From: CAZUZD01 sp964624465
GTDB taxonomy: Bacteria > Planctomycetota > Planctomycetia > Isosphaerales > Isosphaeraceae
Direction: 5' to 3'
NCBI GenBank assembly: GCA_964624465.1
Contig: CAZUZD010000281.1
Span: forward strand, 1-8,347
Length of the DNA stretch: 8,347 bases
Part shown: positions 5,677 to 8,347 of the stretch, piece by piece
How positions within the stretch are numbered: the first letter of the stretch is position 1
How the letters are laid out: each line of letters opens with the position of its first letter
The notes under the pieces: model-generated
Seen by the model: the letters and a program-made list of their open reading frames with translations, nothing else
What the model was told of the DNA's origin: nothing
Database searches by the model: none
Program-made: the position numbers and the translations under genes

Positions 5677-6303
5677 ATGGCCATCACCGAGGTTGAGCGA
5701 CTGTTGGTCCGGCAGGTCCGCGCCGGCGACGAGCAGGCCTGGCACCGGCTGATCGAGCGTTACGAGGGCCGGCTGCTCGCCTTCGTCGACAGCCGCCTCC
5801 ACGATCGGGCGGCCAGCGAGGACGCGGTGCAGGAGACCTTCATCGGGTTCCTCACCAGCCTGCCGCACTTCGACGAGGGCCGCGACCTCGAGGCGTACCT
5901 GTTCTCGATCGCCGCGCACAAGCTCACCGACCACCTCCGCAAGCGCGGGCGGCGGCCGATCGACCAGTTCGGCTCCGACGACCAGGGCCGCCCGCTCGAC
6001 GAGGTGCCCGGCCCGATCCGGGCCGCCTCCAGCATCGCCCGCAGCGACGAGCGCCGGCAGGCCGAGGAGCAGCAGCTCGCCGACTCGCTCGGCAAGCTGG
6101 TCGGCGAGTGGCTCGACCGCGGCGACTACACCCGGCTGATGTGCCTGGAGCTGCTGCTGGTCAAGAGCTGGGCGAACAAGGACGTCGCCCGCCACCTGGG
6201 CCTCACCGAGCAGGCCGTCGCCAGCTACAAGTTCCAGACGACCAGCCGCCTGAAGGAGCTGGCGCGCAAGGCCGGCATGAACCTCGACGACCACCTGGGC
6301 TGA
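5677..6303 (+). CDS. ECF-like RNA polymerase sigma factor
   Basis: This is a sigma-70 family factor that would direct RNA polymerase to a specific set of promoters. The 208-residue protein has sigma region 2 at about residues 22-92: LIERYEGRLLAFVDSRL, then ASEDAVQETFIGFLTSLPHF, with the LEAYLFSIAAHKLTDHLRKR segment that melts and contacts the -10 element. A charged linker covers about 93-134. Region 4 lies at about 137-197, including the helix-turn-helix KDVARHLGLTEQAVASYKFQ that contacts the -35 element. Regions 1 and 3 are absent, as in ECF factors, and there is no C-terminal extension. The ATG at 5677 has no strong ribosome site but is the only start that keeps the whole of region 2 with a normal N-terminus. 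A small Cys/His protein begins 38 bases after the stop on the same strand, in the position of an anti-sigma factor. The regulon cannot be inferred. Confidence 0.9.
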   Translation: MAITEVERLLVRQVRAGDEQAWHRLIERYEGRLLAFVDSRLHDRAASEDAVQETFIGFLTSLPHFDEGRDLEAYLFSIAAHKLTDHLRKRGRRPIDQFGSDDQGRPLDEVPGPIRAASSIARSDERRQAEEQQLADSLGKLVGEWLDRGDYTRLMCLELLLVKSWANKDVARHLGLTEQAVASYKFQTTSRLKELARKAGMNLDDHLG

Positions 6304-6341
6304 CGCCTGCCCCCCCCTTCCCCGCCCGGAGCCCGCCGCGG

Positions 6342-6758
6342 ATGGCCGAGACCATGATCGACGACGAGACGCTCCGCAACTACCTGGCCGAGACGCTCGC
6401 GCCCGGCATGATGGCGCGGGTCGAGCGGGGCCTGCGCGACTCGGCCGAGCTCCGCGCCCGGCTCGAGGCCGTGCGCCAGGACCGCGCCGACCCGGCCCTG
6501 CACACCCTGGGCGCCATCTGGCGCCGCAGCCGCCTGAGCTGCTGCACCCGAGAGCAGCTCGGCAGCTACCTGCTCGACGTCCTCGACCCCGAGCTGACCC
6601 GCTACATCGCCTTCCACCTCGACGTCGTCGAGTGCCCGATCTGCCGCGCCAACGCCGACGACCTCCGCCGCAAGGCCGAGCCGGCCGCCCCCGTGGCCGA
6701 CGACCGCCGCCGCCGGATCTTCCACTCCAGCCGGCACCTGCTCTCGGGCGAGGTCTGA
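6342..6758 (+). CDS. Putative soluble zinc-binding anti-sigma factor with duplicated module
   Basis: This 138-residue protein probably partners the sigma factor encoded just upstream. It shows two related segments. Residues 10-45 (TLRNYLAETLAP, then ARVERGLRDSAELRARLEAV) follow the common anti-sigma pattern LxxYLxxxLxPxxxxxVexxL. Residues 72-109 (QLGSYLLDVLDP, then YIAFHLDVVECPICRANADD) repeat the pattern and add His92, Cys98 and Cys101 as H-X5-C-X2-C. Cys67 and Cys68 just before the second copy could complete a metal site. No membrane helix is visible, so it should be cytoplasmic. The tail is basic (DDRRRRIFHSSRH). I started at ATG 6342, with GGAG ten bases upstream; ATG at 6354 (MIDDET) is possible. 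The frame is open further upstream, but that stretch is out of frame with the sigma gene and is its shadow. Anti-sigma function rests on position and motif, not on direct evidence. Confidence 0.7.
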   Translation: MAETMIDDETLRNYLAETLAPGMMARVERGLRDSAELRARLEAVRQDRADPALHTLGAIWRRSRLSCCTREQLGSYLLDVLDPELTRYIAFHLDVVECPICRANADDLRRKAEPAAPVADDRRRRIFHSSRHLLSGEV

Positions 6759-6786
6759 CCGGGTCCCGCCCCGCCGCTCGCCCCGC

Positions 6787-8347
6787 TCAGGGCTGCGGGC
6801 CGACCTGCGCCGGGTCGATGCCGGCGCGGGGGGCGTCGGGGCCGCTCAGGGCGAAGTCGGCCGGGCCCATCGTCTCGGACGGGCTGCTGGTGGCGAACCG
6901 CAGGGGGCCGGCGTCCGAGTCAGTCTCGCGCCCGGGTCCGGCCGTCCAGGTCGCCAGGTCGATGGGGGAATCCGCCACCGGGCTGGCGGCGTCGGGGGCC
7001 CGCACCACCCAGGCCGGGCCGCTGATCGCGTAGCGGTTGCCGCGGCCGGTCCAGGCCAGGGGGCCGGGGAACGGCTCGTCCCACATCAGCAGCGCCCGGG
7101 CGCCGACGACCGAGCGCTCGACGGCCACCGTCGTGGGCGCCCCGCCGGCCGACGCCCCGATCCGGCCCAGCAGGCCCAGGCCGACGACCGTCGTGTCCTC
7201 GACCCGGAGCGTCGCCGGCGGCCCCTGCGCCCCGGGGTACGATTCGAGCCGGAGGGCCCAGGCGTCGGGGGTGTCGGTGGCGGCGGCGCGGACGAACAGC
7301 GACTGCGAGACGGTCGTCGTCGAGCCCGGCATCAGCCGCACGCCCAGCGGGTGGTCGAAGCCGTCGAAGAAGCAGCCGGCCACGCGGGTCGCGCGGCCCT
7401 CGGTGTGCGCCACGGCGATCCGGCGCTCGGGTCCGACGGCGGCGAACTTGCACCGCGACAGCTCCAGGCTGCCCGGCACCTGGAACAGGACCGGTGGCGC
7501 GGTGCCGTCGGGGGTCGACGCCGTGGCGCTGGCCTGGATCGTGAGTCCCTCGACCTTCAGCCGCGACTGCGACGAGAGCCGCAGCAGCTCGACCGGCTTG
7601 CGGAAGACGACGACCAGCATGGGCGCCGAGCCGGGCCCGGCCCGGAGCGTGAGGTCGCCGTCGGCGAGGTCCAGCGGCTCGGAGACCTCGACGGTCAGGG
7701 GGCCGGCGTTGCGGAAGACGACCGCGGCCGGCTTGCCGGCGGCGAACCGGATCGCCTCGCGGAGGTCCTTGACCGGCTGCACCGTGCCGTCGGCGAACTC
7801 GACGCTCAGCGCCGGCCCGGCCGCCGGGGCCTCGGTTCCGGCGGCGGCCGGGGGCCCGGTCGCGCCCGGCTCGGGCGCCGGCCCGGACTTCGAGCCCGGG
7901 GGGGCGGGGCCAGAGGTGCCGCGTCCGAACAGGCCGAGCCAGCTGGCCAGCGTCAGCGCCAGCAGGCCCAGGCCGCCGACGATCAGGGCCCGGCCGGTGC
8001 GGCCGCCGAACAGCGGTGGCAGCTCAAAGGCCTCGCCCACGCCGGAGCCCGCGGGCGAGCGGCGGGGCCGGTCGCCCGCGAGGCTGTCGCGGAGCGGGGG
8101 CTCGGGGCCCCGGTCGATCCGGAGCGGGTCGCCCGAGCCCAGGCTGGCCGAGGTCGACGGCGGCGTTGCGGTCGACTCGGCCGGCGGGGTCGTCGGGGTC
8201 CCGCCGGGGGTCATCGGCACCAGCCGCCCCGGCGCCCCGTTCCGGTCGGGCTCGGAGGCGCCACCCTCGGCGGCCCCGGCCACCGCCGCCCCGCGAGCCG
8301 CGCCGGCCAGGCCGGCCGAGGCCAGCACGGCCGCCCTGGGCGTCAGC
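6787..8347 (-). CDS. Single-pass membrane protein with beta-helix-like C-terminal domain (5' end beyond window)
   Basis: I do not recognise this protein as a named family. The minus-strand frame is open through base 8347 and ends at TGA (6787-6789), giving about 519 residues of a longer protein. A GTG at 8328 is a conceivable start but gives a poor N-terminus. In order it has about 110 residues rich in Ala, Pro, Gly, Ser and Thr, one membrane helix ALIVGGLGLLALTLASWLGL (7930-7989), and another Pro/Ala/Gly linker. A predicted outer domain (about 7810 to 6990) then starts DLREAIRFAA and continues with short strands such as DLTLRAGPGSAPML, SRLKVEGLTIQ, SLELSRCKF, TRVAGCFFDG and TTVSQSLFVR. That is the rhythm of right-handed parallel beta-helix (pectate-lyase-like) repeats. 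No catalytic residues could be assigned. In planctomycetes such modules often follow a cytoplasmic Ser/Thr kinase domain, but none is visible here. It converges on the anti-sigma gene, 28 bases away. Confidence 0.75.
   Translation of the reverse strand, partial: LTPRAAVLASAGLAGAARGAAVAGAAEGGASEPDRNGAPGRLVPMTPGGTPTTPPAESTATPPSTSASLGSGDPLRIDRGPEPPLRDSLAGDRPRRSPAGSGVGEAFELPPLFGGRTGRALIVGGLGLLALTLASWLGLFGRGTSGPAPPGSKSGPAPEPGATGPPAAAGTEAPAAGPALSVEFADGTVQPVKDLREAIRFAAGKPAAVVFRNAGPLTVEVSEPLDLADGDLTLRAGPGSAPMLVVVFRKPVELLRLSSQSRLKVEGLTIQASATASTPDGTAPPVLFQVPGSLELSRCKFAAVGPERRIAVAHTEGRATRVAGCFFDGFDHPLGVRLMPGSTTTVSQSLFVRAAATDTPDAWALRLESYPGAQGPPATLRVEDTTVVGLGLLGRIGASAGGAPTTVAVERSVVGARALLMWDEPFPGPLAWTGRGNRYAISGPAWVVRAPDAASPVADSPIDLATWTAGPGRETDSDAGPLRFATSSPSETMGPADFALSGPDAPRAGIDPAQVGPQP

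Noticed and set aside
3972..5687. 571-residue minus-strand open frame opposite the permease
   Set aside because: Its composition is Arg/Gly/Gln/His-rich, typical of a GC-rich antisense frame. The plus strand carries a coherent membrane protein with helices and a family motif.
6108..6341. Upstream extension of the small Cys/His protein frame into the sigma gene
   Set aside because: This part reads sigma factor region 4 in the wrong frame and gives low-complexity Arg/Pro/Gly sequence. The ATG at 6342 starts a normal protein.

Overview
This window is very GC-rich DNA with third codon positions overwhelmingly G or C. It is probably from a planctomycete, most likely the Isosphaeraceae/Gemmatales side. 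The basis is the gene mix: a SUF cluster led by an iron-sulfur HTH regulator, a short ECF-type sigma factor followed by a small Cys/His protein of a kind common in that phylum, and a low-complexity single-pass membrane protein with a beta-helix-like exterior. The taxonomic placement is inference from gene style, not from a marker gene.

Left third (1-3052, minus strand): an iron-sulfur cluster assembly operon read right to left. A promoter at 3024-3052 drives a SufR-like repressor (2993-2310). It is followed by the ATPase sufC (2170-1340) and the scaffold sufB (1267 to beyond base 1). The last roughly 50 residues of SufB, and presumably sufD/sufS and the rest of the operon, lie outside the window. 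The regulator carries four C-terminal cysteines suitable for binding an Fe-S cluster, so the operon is probably controlled by feedback from cluster supply.

Middle (3053-5486, plus strand): a divergently transcribed two-gene ABC-2 exporter of the NatA/NatB type. It consists of an ATP-binding subunit (3233-4150) and a membrane subunit (4137-5486) that overlap by 14 bases. The substrate is unknown. The leader before it (3053-3232) has an AT-richer patch and three potential hairpins.

Right (5487-6758, plus strand): a 190-base intergenic region packed with inverted repeats, two of them interlocking, leads into an ECF-like sigma factor (5677-6303). A 138-residue soluble Cys/His protein (6342-6758) follows and is a good candidate for its anti-sigma factor. 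This small protein looks like a tandem duplication of a zinc-anti-sigma-like module in which only the second copy keeps metal ligands.

Far right (6759-8347, minus strand): the C-terminal part of a convergent gene that enters from beyond the window. It encodes a Pro/Ala/Gly-rich linker, one membrane helix and a predicted right-handed beta-helix-like domain. No tRNA, rRNA, CRISPR array, insertion sequence or attachment site was seen.
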